Shown: positions 1 through 6,438 of the stretch, in pieces
Position numbering within the stretch: position 1 is the stretch's first letter
How the letters are laid out: each line of letters begins with the position of its first letter
Notes under the pieces: generated by a model
What the model saw: only the letters and a program-made list of their open reading frames with translations
Database searches by the model: none
What the model was told of the DNA's origin: nothing
Made by a program: the position numbers and the translations under genes
Assembly (NCBI GenBank): GCA_030016455.1
Contig: JASEJH010000047.1
Coordinates: 1-6,438 of the forward strand
DNA length: 6,438 bases
Source of the DNA: Thermoanaerobacteraceae bacterium
GTDB lineage: Bacteria; Bacillota; Desulfotomaculia; Desulfotomaculales; Ammonificaceae
Reading direction: 5' to 3'

Positions 1-1034
1 GGTTTCCGGTCTTGAAGTGCTGGCCGGGTGACGGCGGGCGGTTCATAACCCTGCCCCTGGTTTTTACCGCCGACCCGGAAACCGGGCAGCGGAACGTGGG
101 GATGTACCGGATGCAGGTTTTCGACGGCCGGACCACCGGAATGCACTGGCACATCCATAAGGACGGCGCGGCTCATTACCGGAAGGCGTGCGCGCGGGGC
201 GAGCGGCTCCCGGTGGCGGTGGCCCTGGGGGCGGACCCGGCGACGATTTACGCGGCCACGGCACCGCTGCCGCCCGGGGTGGACGAGCTGTTGCTGGCCG
301 GTTTTTTGAGGGAGGAGCCGGTGGAGCTCGTGCGGGGGGAAACGGTGCCGCTCGAGGTGCCGGCGCACGCGGAAATCATCCTGGAGGGCTACGTCGAACC
401 GGACGAGCGGAGGCTCGAGGGTCCTTTCGGCGACCATACGGGCTATTACTCGCTGGCTGACTACTATCCGGTTTTCCACGTGACCTGCATCACCCACCGT
501 AGGAACCCGGTTTATCCGACCACGATCGTCGGGCGCCCCGTGATGGAGGACGCCTTCATCGGCAAGGCCACCGAGCGGCTCTTCCTCCCCTTGATCCGGC
601 TGCAACTGCCCGAAGTGGTGGACATCAACTTCCCGGTCGAGGGCGTGGTGCACAACTGCGTGGTCGTTTCCATAAAGAAGTCTTATCCGGGCCATGCCCG
701 GAAGATTATCCATGCCGTCTGGGGGATGGGGCAGCTCGCCTTCAGCAAGGTTGTAATTGTGGTGGACGAGCACGTGAACGTTCAGGATATGAGCGAGGTC
801 TGGTGGCGCGTTTTCAGCAACATTGATCCCCGGCGGGACGTCGTGCTGTCGGAGGGGCCGCTTGACGTGCTTGACCATTCCTCGCCGCGCTTTGCTTACG
901 GTTCAAAGATGGGGATCGATGCCACCAGGAAGCTGCCGGGTGAAGGGCACGACCGGGAGTGGCCGGAAGAGATCGTGATGAGCCCGGAAGTGAAGGCGCT
1001 GGTGGACCGGAAGTGGAAGGAATACGGGATTTAG
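1..1034 (+). CDS. mqnL: UbiD-family prenyl-FMN decarboxylase of menaquinone synthesis (5' partial)
   Basis: The reading frame is open from the first full codon at base 3 to the TAG at 1032-1034, and the homology is already running at the left edge, so the start lies upstream. About 343 residues are visible; UbiD proteins are usually near 490, so roughly the first 150 are missing. The protein follows E. coli UbiD almost block by block: a CWPGD block near the left edge, NVGMYRMQV (Arg codon 108-110), VALGADPATI, a VPAHAEIILEG block (Glu 372-374), EGPFGDHTGYY (Glu 417-419, Asp 432-434), then IKKSYPGHA and GSKMGIDATRK near the C-terminus. In this family the Arg and the two acidic residues form the catalytic set beside prenylated FMN. 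The mqn neighbours make decarboxylation of prenylated 6-carboxy-1,4-dihydroxynaphthoate the likely role, by inference. A UbiX-type FMN prenyltransferase is needed and is not in the window. The TTG at 12 is not the true start. Confidence 0.93.
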   Translation, partial: FPVLKCWPGDGGRFITLPLVFTADPETGQRNVGMYRMQVFDGRTTGMHWHIHKDGAAHYRKACARGERLPVAVALGADPATIYAATAPLPPGVDELLLAGFLREEPVELVRGETVPLEVPAHAEIILEGYVEPDERRLEGPFGDHTGYYSLADYYPVFHVTCITHRRNPVYPTTIVGRPVMEDAFIGKATERLFLPLIRLQLPEVVDINFPVEGVVHNCVVVSIKKSYPGHARKIIHAVWGMGQLAFSKVVIVVDEHVNVQDMSEVWWRVFSNIDPRRDVVLSEGPLDVLDHSSPRFAYGSKMGIDATRKLPGEGHDREWPEEIVMSPEVKALVDRKWKEYGI

Positions 1035-1077
1035 ATTCCCTCGGCCGTGCAGAAGATTGCCTGAGAGATTTGGGGTG

Positions 1078-1084
1078 AAGGAGG
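1078..1084 (+). promoter_or_regulatory. Ribosome binding site of mqnP
   Basis: AAGGAGG is a full-strength Shine-Dalgarno match. It sits only one base before the GTG at 1086 but 13 bases before the GTG at 1098. This makes 1098 the better start despite the slightly long spacing. Confidence 0.6.
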
Positions 1085-1097
1085 TGTGCCGGCTGGC

Positions 1098-2024
1098 GTG
1101 AAACCTGACCAGGGGTACAGGGGTGTTGGGACGGGGGGCCTGGCCGGGCCGGAGACGGTACTCCAGCGTTCCTGGAAGAAGCTGACCGTCTTTCTGGCGA
1201 TGATCAGGTTCGAGCATACGGTTTTCGCGCTTCCTTTTGCGTATATCGGCGCCCTGTTAACAGAACGGCGGCTGCCCGCCGGGCACGACCTGTTCTGGAT
1301 TACGGTGGCGATGGTGGGGGCGCGGACCGCGGCGATGTCCTTGAACCGGTTGATTGACCAGGAGATTGACGCTAAAAACCCGCGCACCGCCGACCGGGCG
1401 CTTCCCCGGGGTCTCATTTCCCGGGCGGAGGTCTGGGTTTACGTTGTCCTGTCGTTCATGCTGTTAGGGGTGGCGGCCTGGCAGTTGAGCCCGCTGGCCT
1501 TGAAGCTTTTTCTCCCGGCGGTCCTGATCCTCTGGTTTTACTCCTATACCAAGCGTTTCACTTGGGCCTGCCACTTTTATCTGGGGCTCGCCCTGGGGCT
1601 GGCGCCGGTTGCCGCTTGGGTGGCTATCACCAACGGGTTCGCGCTGGCGCCGGTGTTGCTGGGTCTGGGGGTGCTCTTCTGGGTGGCCGGGTTCGACATC
1701 GTTTACGCCTGTATGGACTACGAGTTCGACCGGCGGGAGAGAATTTTTTCGCTGCCGGCCCGTTTCGGAATCGCAGCCGCGCTCTGGGTGGCGCGGGGGT
1801 GCCACCTGACGGCCCCTGTCTTTTTCACCCTCACCGGGGTGGTCCTGGGTCTGGGACCGTTTTACTTTGCCGGTGTAGCATTTGCGGTGGCCGTGTTGCT
1901 GTACGAGCACCGGCTGGTGCGCCCCGGCGATCTCTCCCGGATCGGGGTGGCCTTTTTCAATATGAACGGGATTTTGAGCACCGGGATGTTTTGTTTCACG
2001 CTCGCGGATATTTTAATGAGTTAG
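1098..2024 (+). CDS. mqnP: UbiA-like prenyltransferase of the futalosine menaquinone pathway
   Basis: An integral membrane aromatic prenyltransferase. Both UbiA-superfamily Asp motifs are intact: NRLIDQEID at residues 83-91 (N83, D87, D91), followed by the NPRTADRALPRG stretch, and DIVYACMDYEFD at 200-211 (D200, D207, D211). These bind the Mg-diphosphate of the prenyl donor. About nine hydrophobic segments run from FALPFAYIGALL to the C-terminus. The block IRFEHTVFALPFAY is typical of the UbiA-like branch found with mqn genes. The expected substrate is 1,4-dihydroxy-6-naphthoate rather than 4-hydroxybenzoate; that rests on context. GTG 1098 (308 aa) is chosen from the ribosome binding site; GTG 1086 adds four residues, and ATG 1201 would cut into the conserved start of the domain. 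About 25 Gly-rich, non-conserved-looking residues precede the domain. The gene lies 63 bases after mqnL, and mqnE follows within about 32 bases. Confidence 0.9.
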   Translation: MKPDQGYRGVGTGGLAGPETVLQRSWKKLTVFLAMIRFEHTVFALPFAYIGALLTERRLPAGHDLFWITVAMVGARTAAMSLNRLIDQEIDAKNPRTADRALPRGLISRAEVWVYVVLSFMLLGVAAWQLSPLALKLFLPAVLILWFYSYTKRFTWACHFYLGLALGLAPVAAWVAITNGFALAPVLLGLGVLFWVAGFDIVYACMDYEFDRRERIFSLPARFGIAAALWVARGCHLTAPVFFTLTGVVLGLGPFYFAGVAFAVAVLLYEHRLVRPGDLSRIGVAFFNMNGILSTGMFCFTLADILMS

Positions 2025-2056
2025 GGTATGCTTATAAACTGGGGGCAACCTGCGTT

Positions 2057-3163
2057 TTGGAAGCACTTTGGGCGTTAGACGGAGAACTGCGGGAAGTAGC
2101 CGATAAGGTGTTGAAAGGGCGGCGGCTCGGGCCGGAAGACGGTATCGCCCTCTACAATTCCCGCGACCTTTTAGGTATCGGCTACCTCGCTGGCCTTGTA
2201 CGCCAGCGGCGCCACGGCAAGAGGGTCTTTTTTGCCGTTAACCGGCACATCAATCACACCAACGTCTGCATCAACCGCTGCCGTTTTTGCGCCTTCAGTC
2301 GCACCCCCGGCGCCGAGGGGGCCTACACGCTTTCCCCGGCGGAGATCGCAGCGAAGGCGGAAGAGGCGGCAGCCCTGGGAGTGCACGAGGTTCACCTCGT
2401 CGGGGGGTTGAATCCCGAACTCACGCTCGACTACTTTTGCGAGGTGCTGCGGCGGGTCCGGGCGATCCTGCCGGCCGCGACGATTAAGGCTTTGACGGCG
2501 GTGGAGATCGACTACCTGGCGCAGCGGCACAACCTGTCGGTGGACGCGGTTTTGAGCGCGCTGAAGGAAGCGGGACTCGACTGCCTTCCCGGCGGCGGCG
2601 CCGAGGTTTTTGCGCCCCGGGTCCGGGAACTTACCTGCCCGCGGAAGATCAGCGGGGAGCGCTGGCTGGAGGTTCACGCTACGGCGCACCGCCTGGGAAT
2701 CCCCACCAACGCCACGATGCTTTACGGGCACGTGGAAACGGTGGCGGAACGGGTTGAGCACCTTCTCCGGCTGCGGGAACTGCAGGATCAAACAGGGGGC
2801 TTTCTGACCTTTATCCCGCTGGCCTTTCACCCGGAAAACACGGCGATGGCGAAATGGGGCCTGCGGGAGACTACGGGATTCGACGACTTGAAGACACTGG
2901 CGATTGCCCGGCTGTTGCTGGACAACTTTGTGCACATCAAAGCCTACTGGGTGATGATCGGCCCCAGGATGGCGCAAATCTCGCTGGGTTTTGGGGTGGA
3001 CGATCTTGAAGGTACCGTGATCGAAGAAAGGATCACGCACAGCGCGGGCGCGCACACGCCCGAGTTAATGGCCCGCCTGGAACTGGTGGAGCTGATCAAG
3101 ACGGCGGGGTACGTCCCGGTGGAGCGCGACGCGCTTTACAACGTGGTCAGGGAGGGTTTTTAA
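2057..3163 (+). CDS. mqnE: Aminofutalosine synthase, radical SAM
   Basis: A cytoplasmic radical SAM enzyme that adds the 5'-deoxyadenosyl radical to 3-[(1-carboxyvinyl)oxy]benzoate, giving aminofutalosine. With a TTG start at 2057 it has 368 residues, usual for the family. The [4Fe-4S] motif CINRCRFC supplies C71, C75 and C78, preceded by NRHINHTN. GGGAE lies at 179-183, NATMLYGHVE begins at 218 (His225), and FHPENT follows a GGFLTFIPLA block. The NRHIN lead, the YGHVE motif and the FHPENT block point to MqnE rather than its paralogue MqnC, which is encoded two genes downstream. The start is uncertain: TTG 2057 puts about 16 residues before the VADKV helix, which suits the family, but only a G-run at 2041-2045 stands upstream. 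TTG 1991, inside mqnP, and GTG 2108 are alternatives. Weak initiation here suggests coupling to mqnP translation. Confidence 0.9.
   Translation: MEALWALDGELREVADKVLKGRRLGPEDGIALYNSRDLLGIGYLAGLVRQRRHGKRVFFAVNRHINHTNVCINRCRFCAFSRTPGAEGAYTLSPAEIAAKAEEAAALGVHEVHLVGGLNPELTLDYFCEVLRRVRAILPAATIKALTAVEIDYLAQRHNLSVDAVLSALKEAGLDCLPGGGAEVFAPRVRELTCPRKISGERWLEVHATAHRLGIPTNATMLYGHVETVAERVEHLLRLRELQDQTGGFLTFIPLAFHPENTAMAKWGLRETTGFDDLKTLAIARLLLDNFVHIKAYWVMIGPRMAQISLGFGVDDLEGTVIEERITHSAGAHTPELMARLELVELIKTAGYVPVERDALYNVVREGF
3151..3156 (+). promoter_or_regulatory. Ribosome binding site of mqnA, inside the end of mqnE
   Basis: GGAGGG lies eight bases before the TTG at 3165 and overlaps the last codons of mqnE. 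It is well placed and supports the TTG start, which sits one base after the mqnE stop. Confidence 0.7.
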
Positions 3164-3164
3164 A

Positions 3165-4019
3165 TTGAAGCTTCGTTTAGGGCAGGTGGATTACCTCAAC
3201 TGCCTGCCTGTTTATCATGCGTTCGAGAAGAAGCTTGTTCCGCTGGGCTTTCCGCTGAAAATCGTAAAGGGCGTGCCGACCCAGCTCAACCGCTTGTTTT
3301 TCGCGGGAAAGCTCGACGTTACGCCTCTTTCTTCCATCGAGTACGCCCGGCACCCGGAGGCGGGCTACATCCTGCCCGACATCTCGATCAGTGCCGACGG
3401 CGACGTGGGGAGCATCTTGCTTTTCAGCCGCTTGCCGGTGACGGAACTGGAGGGTGCGCAGATCGCGGTGGCGGATTCTTCCGCGACTTCGGTCGCGCTG
3501 CTACAGGTCCTCCTGGAGCACTATTACCAGGTGCGCACCATCTTTTTGGTCCGGCCGCCAGACCTGACGGCGATGCTGCGCGAGGCGGAAGCGGCGCTTT
3601 TGATCGGCGATGACGCCCTGGTCGCGGCCCAGCGGGTGAAGGAGCAGGGCTTGCCGCTGTATGTCGCCGACCTGGGGCGGGTCTGGAAGGAATTCACAGG
3701 GGAGAAAATGGTTTTCGCCCTGTGGGTGGTGCGGCGGCAGTTTGCGGACCGCTACCCCGAAGAGACGGGTGCGCTGGCCAGGGCGCTGGCCACGGCGCAG
3801 GAAGAAAGCATGCGGCGGTTGGAGGAGCTTGTAAAGAGCGCACGCCGGCGTACCGGCTTGCCGCGGCCGGTGCTCGAGGAATACTTTCACCTGGTCAGGT
3901 ACGGTTTCGACGCCTCTTACCAGCGGGCGCTGTTGCTCTTTTACGACTATGCCTACAAGTCGGGCCTGATTGAGGACCGGGTTCAGACTTTGGCGATCTG
4001 GGGGCAGGACGTTGAGTAG
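3165..4019 (+). CDS. mqnA: Chorismate dehydratase
   Basis: Catalyses the first committed step of the futalosine pathway, removing water from chorismate to give 3-[(1-carboxyvinyl)oxy]benzoate. The 284-residue product has the usual MqnA length and a periplasmic-binding-protein-like fold without a signal peptide, so it is cytoplasmic. Family blocks in order: GQVDYLNCLPVYHAFE at residues 6-21, a PTQLNRLF...LDVTPLSSIEYARHPE region at about 43-67, GDVGSILLFSR, ADSSATSVALL, LIGDDAL, and DLGRVWKEFTG leading into VFALWVVRR. The related MqnD is less likely because the N-terminal LGQVDYLNCLPV and the SSIEYARHPE blocks are MqnA-type. The TTG start is fixed by the GGAGGG eight bases upstream and by the conserved MKLRLGQVDYLN opening. 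The gene sits between the two radical SAM genes and supplies the substrate of MqnE, encoded just upstream. Confidence 0.94.
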   Translation: MKLRLGQVDYLNCLPVYHAFEKKLVPLGFPLKIVKGVPTQLNRLFFAGKLDVTPLSSIEYARHPEAGYILPDISISADGDVGSILLFSRLPVTELEGAQIAVADSSATSVALLQVLLEHYYQVRTIFLVRPPDLTAMLREAEAALLIGDDALVAAQRVKEQGLPLYVADLGRVWKEFTGEKMVFALWVVRRQFADRYPEETGALARALATAQEESMRRLEELVKSARRRTGLPRPVLEEYFHLVRYGFDASYQRALLLFYDYAYKSGLIEDRVQTLAIWGQDVE

Positions 4020-4020
4020 C

Positions 4021-5079
4021 GTGGACAACCTCCTTGCCCGTGCGGTCGGGGGTGAGCGGCTCTCCGGCGAGGAGGGACTGCGGCTTTATTACGAAGCGGA
4101 CCTTTTGAGCCTGGGGCGGGCGGCGGACCGGGTCCGCCGGCGGCTGCACCCGCAGGACGTGGTCACGTTCGTGGTGGACCGGAATATTAACTATACGAAC
4201 GTCTGCCAGTCCGGCTGCCTTTTTTGTGCCTTTTACCGCCGGGAGGAGGACCCGGAGGCCTACCTGCTGACGCACGAGGAGATCCTGGCCAAAATTGAGG
4301 AGCTGGTGGCCCAGGGCGGCACCCAGGTGCTGATCCAGGGGGGGTTGCACCCGCGTCTCGGCCTCGCGTACTTCACCACCCTCTTTCGCAGGATCAAGGC
4401 GCAGTTCCCCGTGCATATCCACTCGCTGTCGCCGCCGGAGGTCGTGCACCTGGCGCGGCTCGAAAGGCTGTCGGTAAGGGACGTACTGCTGGAGCTGAAA
4501 GCGTCCGGCCTGGATTCGCTGCCGGGAGGCGGGGCGGAGATCCTGGTCAACCGGGTGCGGCAGGTGGTCAGTCCGCGCAAGATTACCTGGCAGGAGTGGG
4601 TGGCGGTGATGGTGACCGCTTTTGAACTGGGCCTTTTTGGAACGGCGACGATGATGTTCGGGACGGTGGAAAGACCCGAAGACCGCGTTCAACACATCCT
4701 CCGCATCCGGGAGGTTCAGGATAAAACCGGCGGGTTTACCGCCTTCATTCCCTGGACTTACCAGCCGGGGAACACGGCGCTTGGCGGAAAACCGGTGCCG
4801 GCGGTGGAATACCTCCGAATGCTGGCGCTGTCCAGGCTGCTGTTAGACAATGTCCGCAACCTCCAGGCTTCCTGGGTGACGCAGGGGGCCAAGGTGGGGC
4901 AGGTGGCGCTCGCTTTCGGGGCCAACGACTTTGGCGGGACGATGCTGGAGGAAAACGTGGTCCGGGCGGCGGGGGCAAGCTACCGGGTGCCGCCGGACGA
5001 GATCCGCCGGGTTATCCGGGACGCCGGTTTCGTGCCGGCGCAACGGACGACCGACTACCGGATCCTCCGGGTTTTTTAG
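4021..5079 (+). CDS. mqnC: Dehypoxanthine futalosine cyclase, radical SAM
   Basis: A cytoplasmic radical SAM enzyme that cyclises dehypoxanthine futalosine into cyclic dehypoxanthine futalosine. From GTG 4021 it has 352 residues. DRNINYTNVC leads into the cluster motif CQSGCLFC (C62, C66, C69). GGGAEIL begins at 169, followed by VRQVVSPRKITWQEW. TATMMFGTVE, starting just after Gly207, and GGFTAFIPWTYQPGNT are MqnC-type: Thr stands where MqnE has His, and the IPWTYQP block differs from MqnE's IPLAFHP. The start is either GTG 4021, one base after the mqnA stop with AGGA at 4006-4009, or TTG 4012, which would overlap mqnA by eight bases and add three residues (MSS). Both imply translational coupling with mqnA. 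The nucleosidase acting between MqnE and MqnC is not in the window. A terminator-like hairpin overlaps the last codons. Confidence 0.93.
   Translation: MDNLLARAVGGERLSGEEGLRLYYEADLLSLGRAADRVRRRLHPQDVVTFVVDRNINYTNVCQSGCLFCAFYRREEDPEAYLLTHEEILAKIEELVAQGGTQVLIQGGLHPRLGLAYFTTLFRRIKAQFPVHIHSLSPPEVVHLARLERLSVRDVLLELKASGLDSLPGGGAEILVNRVRQVVSPRKITWQEWVAVMVTAFELGLFGTATMMFGTVERPEDRVQHILRIREVQDKTGGFTAFIPWTYQPGNTALGGKPVPAVEYLRMLALSRLLLDNVRNLQASWVTQGAKVGQVALAFGANDFGGTMLEENVVRAAGASYRVPPDEIRRVIRDAGFVPAQRTTDYRILRVF
5058..5077 (+). terminator. Possible weak intrinsic terminator inside the 3' end of mqnC
   Basis: CCGGA at 5058-5062 can pair with TCCGG at 5066-5070 around a three-base loop. One G and six consecutive T at 5072-5077 follow. 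The layout is that of a small factor-independent terminator, but the stem has only five pairs, and the bases also encode the last residues (RILRVF) and the first base of the stop codon. It may end the menaquinone operon before selA, or be a by-product of the coding sequence. Confidence 0.4.
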
Positions 5080-5107
5080 AGCGTTCAGCGTTCAAGGCTC
5101 GACGTTA
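5080..5107. repeat. Short heptamer tandem repeat between mqnC and selA
   Basis: AGCGTTC occurs twice without a gap (5080-5086 and 5087-5093). Two more seven-base units in the same phase, AAGGCTC and GACGTTA, each match it at four of seven positions. It begins directly after the mqnC stop codon. The rest of the gap to 5195 shows no gene and no convincing promoter. Confidence 0.4.
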
Positions 5108-5195
5108 AACAGCAATAAGCGGCGAGGGGCTTTTATTCCTCTGACGGTGATACCATCGGCGTCTGGCGGTCGCTGCTGGTAAGATAAGGACTTTC

Positions 5196-5200
5196 GAGGA
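5196..5200 (+). promoter_or_regulatory. Ribosome binding site of selA
   Basis: GAGGA lies ten bases before the TTG at 5211. An AAGGA at 5186-5190 lies 11 bases before the alternative GTG at 5202, so the site favours 5211 without settling the start. Confidence 0.45.
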
Positions 5201-5210
5201 AGTGAAGAGA

Positions 5211-6438
5211 TTGCCGCCCAAAGACAAAAACACGCTTTTAAGGCAACTCCCGGCGGTGGACGAAGTACTCCGCCGGCCGGAAGTCGCCGCCCTTTTGGCG
5301 GTGCACCCGCGCGGCGCGGTGGTAGAAGCGGTGCGCGCGGTTTTGGGCCGTCTGCGCGAGGCGCTCCTGGGCGGCGGGGCCGTGGATGCCGGCCCGGAGG
5401 CTGTCGCCCGCCGGGTGGCCGCAGCGGTGGTTCCCAGGCTGCGGCGGGTAATAAACGCCACCGGTGTGGTGCTGCACACAAATCTGGGGCGGGCCGTGCT
5501 CTGCGACCGGGCGCTGCAGGCGGTGGCTCAGGCCGCAGGCGGCTACAGCAACTTAGAGTTCGACCTAAAAACCGGGAAGCGCGGGGAGCGCTATTCCCTG
5601 GTGGAGGAGCTGTTGTGCCGCCTCACCGGGGCGGAAGCGGCGCTGGTGGTCAACAATAATGCCGCGGCGGTGCTCCTGTCTCTTAGCACCCTGGCTGCGG
5701 GCCGCGAGGTGATCGTTTCCCGGGGACAGTTAGTGGAAATCGGCGGTTCCTTCCGGATTCCCGACGTGATGCGGCAGAGCGGGGCGTTGCTGGTCGAGGT
5801 GGGGACGACGAACAAGACGCACCTCCGGGACTACCGCGCCGCGATTAACGAGCGAACGGCCCTTTTGCTCCACGTACACATGTCGAACTACCGGATTGTC
5901 GGGTTCACCCACGAGGTCCCGGTGCCGGAACTGGTCGAGCTCGGCCGGACGCACGGCGTGCCGGTGATGTCCGACCTGGGGAGCGGCTCCCTGGTGGATC
6001 TGACCCGGTTCGGCCTGCCGTACGAACCGACGGTTCAGGAAACGGTGGCCGCCGGTACGGATGTGGTTACCTTCAGCGGGGACAAACTGCTCGGGGGGCC
6101 GCAGGCCGGAATCATCGTCGGGCGGAAGGAGCATGTTGAGCGGATGAAGCAAAACCCGCTCACGCGGGCCGTGCGCATAGACAAATTGACGCTGGCGGCG
6201 CTTGAAGCCACGCTGCGGGAATACTTGGATCCCGAAGCGGCGCTGGAAAGGATTCCGACGCTGCGGATGCTGGTACGGCCCCTGGAGGAACTGCGGGCCG
6301 GGGCAGAGAGTCTGGCGGCGGAGCTGTCGCAGGCGCTCGGTTCCGCGGTGCGGGTTTGGGTGGAGGAGGGGGTTGCCCAGGTGGGCGGCGGCGCGATGCC
6401 TACAGCCGCCCCGGCCACGGCTCTGGTTTGTGTCGAGT
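5211..6438 (+). CDS. selA: L-seryl-tRNA(Sec) selenium transferase (3' partial)
   Basis: A PLP enzyme that converts Ser-tRNA(Sec) to Sec-tRNA(Sec) with selenophosphate. The frame is open to the right edge without a stop; 409 codons are visible of an expected 460 or so, and by alignment with E. coli SelA about 60 residues are missing. The match to E. coli is close throughout: [11 protein letters not shown] near residue 9, [27 protein letters not shown], an [15 protein letters not shown] block, [30 protein letters not shown], and [15 protein letters not shown], in which Lys292 (codon 6084-6086) is the expected PLP Schiff-base lysine (Lys295 in E. coli). TTG 5211 gives the same N-terminal length as E. 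coli; GTG 5202 would add three residues. The gene is separated from mqnC by 131 bases. Its presence implies that the organism makes selenoproteins; selB and the tRNA(Sec) gene often lie nearby and would be beyond the right edge. Confidence 0.95.
   Translation, partial: MPPKDKNTLLRQLPAVDEVLRRPEVAALLAVHPRGAVVEAVRAVLGRLREALLGGGAVDAGPEAVARRVAAAVVPRLRRVINATGVVLHTNLGRAVLCDRALQAVAQAAGGYSNLEFDLKTGKRGERYSLVEELLCRLTGAEAALVVNNNAAAVLLSLSTLAAGREVIVSRGQLVEIGGSFRIPDVMRQSGALLVEVGTTNKTHLRDYRAAINERTALLLHVHMSNYRIVGFTHEVPVPELVELGRTHGVPVMSDLGSGSLVDLTRFGLPYEPTVQETVAAGTDVVTFSGDKLLGGPQAGIIVGRKEHVERMKQNPLTRAVRIDKLTLAALEATLREYLDPEAALERIPTLRMLVRPLEELRAGAESLAAELSQALGSAVRVWVEEGVAQVGGGAMPTAAPATALVCVE

Noticed and set aside
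12..14. TTG at position 12 as the start of the decarboxylase
   Set aside because: Conserved residues already precede it in frame, and the protein would lack about 150 residues that the family has.
903..1417. Antisense open frames across the mqnL-mqnP junction
   Set aside because: No recognisable product and no ribosome binding site; they overlap the conserved C-terminus of mqnL and the first Asp motif region of mqnP.
1..2024. Reading the UbiD and UbiA homologues as ubiquinone genes
   Set aside because: The adjoining mqnE, mqnA and mqnC and the Gram-positive character point to menaquinone; UbiA/UbiD-like proteins are known partners in the futalosine route.
1562..2056. Upstream continuation of the mqnE frame through mqnP, suggesting a fused longer protein
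   Set aside because: The translation there is Gly/Arg-rich and shadows the clearly conserved second half of mqnP; family length places the mqnE start near 2057.
2171..3055. Long antisense open frame of 294 codons opposite mqnE
   Set aside because: It is rich in Arg, Pro and Gln, has no recognisable domain and mirrors a strongly conserved gene. This is typical of the complement of GC-rich coding sequence.
5124..5141. Second hairpin GAGGGG...TTCCTC after mqnC
   Set aside because: Two of the six pairs are G-T and no T-run follows, so it is not a credible terminator.
5108..5195. Possible selA promoter in the gap
   Set aside because: TTGACA-like fragments near 5099 and 5141 lack a -10 box at the right spacing, so no promoter can be supported.
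5092..5481. Several overlapping antisense frames over the start of selA
   Set aside because: Three frames open at once with Arg/Pro/Ala-rich translations indicate composition, not genes; the plus strand encodes SelA.

Overview
The window carries one continuous plus-strand run of genes from a GC-rich bacterium: most of a futalosine-type menaquinone (vitamin K2) cluster, followed by a selenocysteine gene. Order: mqnL (UbiD-type decarboxylase, 5' end outside the window), mqnP (UbiA-type prenyltransferase), mqnE (aminofutalosine synthase), mqnA (chorismate dehydratase), mqnC (dehypoxanthine futalosine cyclase), then selA (L-seryl-tRNA(Sec) selenium transferase, 3' end outside the window). No tRNA, rRNA, CRISPR, insertion sequence or phage gene was seen.

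The likely source is an anaerobic, GC-rich Gram-positive of the Moorella/Desulfotomaculum/Ammonifex/Desulforudis kind. This is inferred from gene content (futalosine menaquinone route plus selenocysteine machinery), the GC-rich third positions, purine-rich Shine-Dalgarno sequences and heavy use of GTG and TTG starts. No search was possible, so the genus is not fixed.

Layout: 1-1034 mqnL; 63-74 bases of spacer with the mqnP ribosome binding site; about 1098-2024 mqnP; about 2057-3163 mqnE; 3165-4019 mqnA, one base after the mqnE stop; about 4021-5079 mqnC, abutting or overlapping mqnA; 5080-5210 a gap with a short heptamer repeat and no gene; 5211 to the end selA. The close spacing from mqnP to mqnC points to one operon. 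A small hairpin with a six-T run lies inside the last codons of mqnC and may mark its end.

Pathway: MqnA dehydrates chorismate to 3-[(1-carboxyvinyl)oxy]benzoate. MqnE, a radical SAM enzyme, joins this to S-adenosylmethionine to give aminofutalosine. A nucleosidase (not here) removes the base, and MqnC, a second radical SAM enzyme, cyclises the product. MqnD (not here) releases 1,4-dihydroxy-6-naphthoate, MqnP prenylates it in the membrane and MqnL removes the carboxyl group using prenylated FMN. SelA belongs to a separate process: it converts Ser-tRNA(Sec) to Sec-tRNA(Sec).

I did not find an undescribed system. The points worth a second look are small ones: non-ATG starts for every gene whose start is visible, the terminator-like hairpin inside mqnC, the heptamer repeat, and cluster members absent from the window.
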